DNA from: Prinia subflava
Taxonomy: Eukaryota > Chordata > Aves > Passeriformes > Cisticolidae
DNA: 64,000 nt
Assembly: GCF_021018805.1 (NCBI RefSeq)
Contig: NC_086247.1
Coordinates: forward strand, 142,968,102 to 143,032,101
Direction: 5' to 3'
Below, piece by piece: positions 63,774-64,000 of the stretch. The position numbers were made by a program, and so were the translations under genes. How positions within the stretch are numbered: position 1 is the first letter of the stretch; the number at the start of each line of letters is the position of its first letter. The notes beneath the pieces are model-generated. The model did no database searches. It saw nothing but the letters and a program-made list of their open reading frames with translations, and was not told where the DNA came from.

Positions 63774-64000
63774 ACAAAGGTACAACGTACCAGGTGATAT
63801 GGTAAAGGTGTCACTCTGAATTCCCAGTTTAAGTTCCCGAGTTTCATAAGTTCAGTGCTTAATTTCACAAAAACTGGTGTCTAAAATAGATCAGGTGAAC
63901 TGCACCATGAGCACATTTCTTCATCAGCTCTCAAGGGAGCGTAGAGCAGCTGTCGAAACCCAGACTGTACAGATCTAAAATAAGGCAAGATAGTTCCCTT

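Larger units (their letters stand above)
62658..64000. other. AT-rich DNA without a supported gene
   Basis: Contains an imperfect AAT repeat at 63473-63500, a 9-bp inverted repeat at 63748-63773, and AT-rich homeodomain-like words near 63320 (GCTTAATTAATGACCGC). No open frame above 75 codons. Confidence 0.6.

Noticed and set aside
1..64000. CRISPR arrays, operons, ribosome-binding sites and other prokaryotic features
   Set aside because: None present. The few regular repeats are microsatellites or two-copy duplications without unique spacers, and gene density is far too low for bacterial DNA.

Overview
The window looks like gene-poor nuclear DNA from a vertebrate, most likely a bird and possibly a songbird. 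The reasons are: AT-rich sequence with few CpGs, no sign of bacterial gene packing, no mammalian Alu or L1 sequence, and two long-terminal-repeat (LTR) copies of avian type. One is a nearly intact solo LTR at 18998-19794. The other is a diverged minus-strand copy ending at 35063, whose start I recognise as a widespread avian repeat. The species assignment is inference. I could not place the locus next to any named gene.

No protein-coding gene can be supported. The longest open frames (176, 167, 143, 140 and 136 codons) lie in a purine microsatellite, in a GC-richer block open on both strands, or in low-complexity sequence. None shows a recognisable domain or a coherent set of exons. The sequence is best read as an intergenic desert or the inside of a very large intron.

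Layout. 1-18.9 kb: AT-rich unique DNA with one ancient retroposon tail (about 1640-1702), two short hairpins near 2.0-2.2 kb, a 28-bp perfect AT palindrome (8106-8133), a GC-rich hairpin (12389-12421) and three poly-A runs. 19.0-19.8 kb: the solo LTR, with TATA-like and polyadenylation signals and a nearly perfect 5-bp target-site duplication. 22.0-23.6 kb: a GC- and CpG-richer island of unknown origin. 24.07-24.10 kb: a 30-bp perfect AT palindrome. 34.4-35.06 kb: the diverged minus-strand LTR. 36-50 kb: unique DNA with three exon-like intervals bounded by good splice consensus, a 32-bp AT hairpin (40031-40062), a TA microsatellite and several 20-23 bp tandem duplications. 51.4-51.8 kb: a homeodomain-site-rich block that may be a conserved enhancer. 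52.1 kb: an ATT/GTG compound microsatellite. 56.73-57.06 kb: a 326-bp pure-purine tract made of a G-quadruplex motif, fifteen 8-bp units and about 44 four-base units. 62.63 kb: a perfect 12-bp hairpin with a 3-base loop.

There is no gene network to describe. The items most worth a second look are the nested purine array, the short perfect hairpins and palindromes, the exon-like intervals, the GC island and the possible enhancer.
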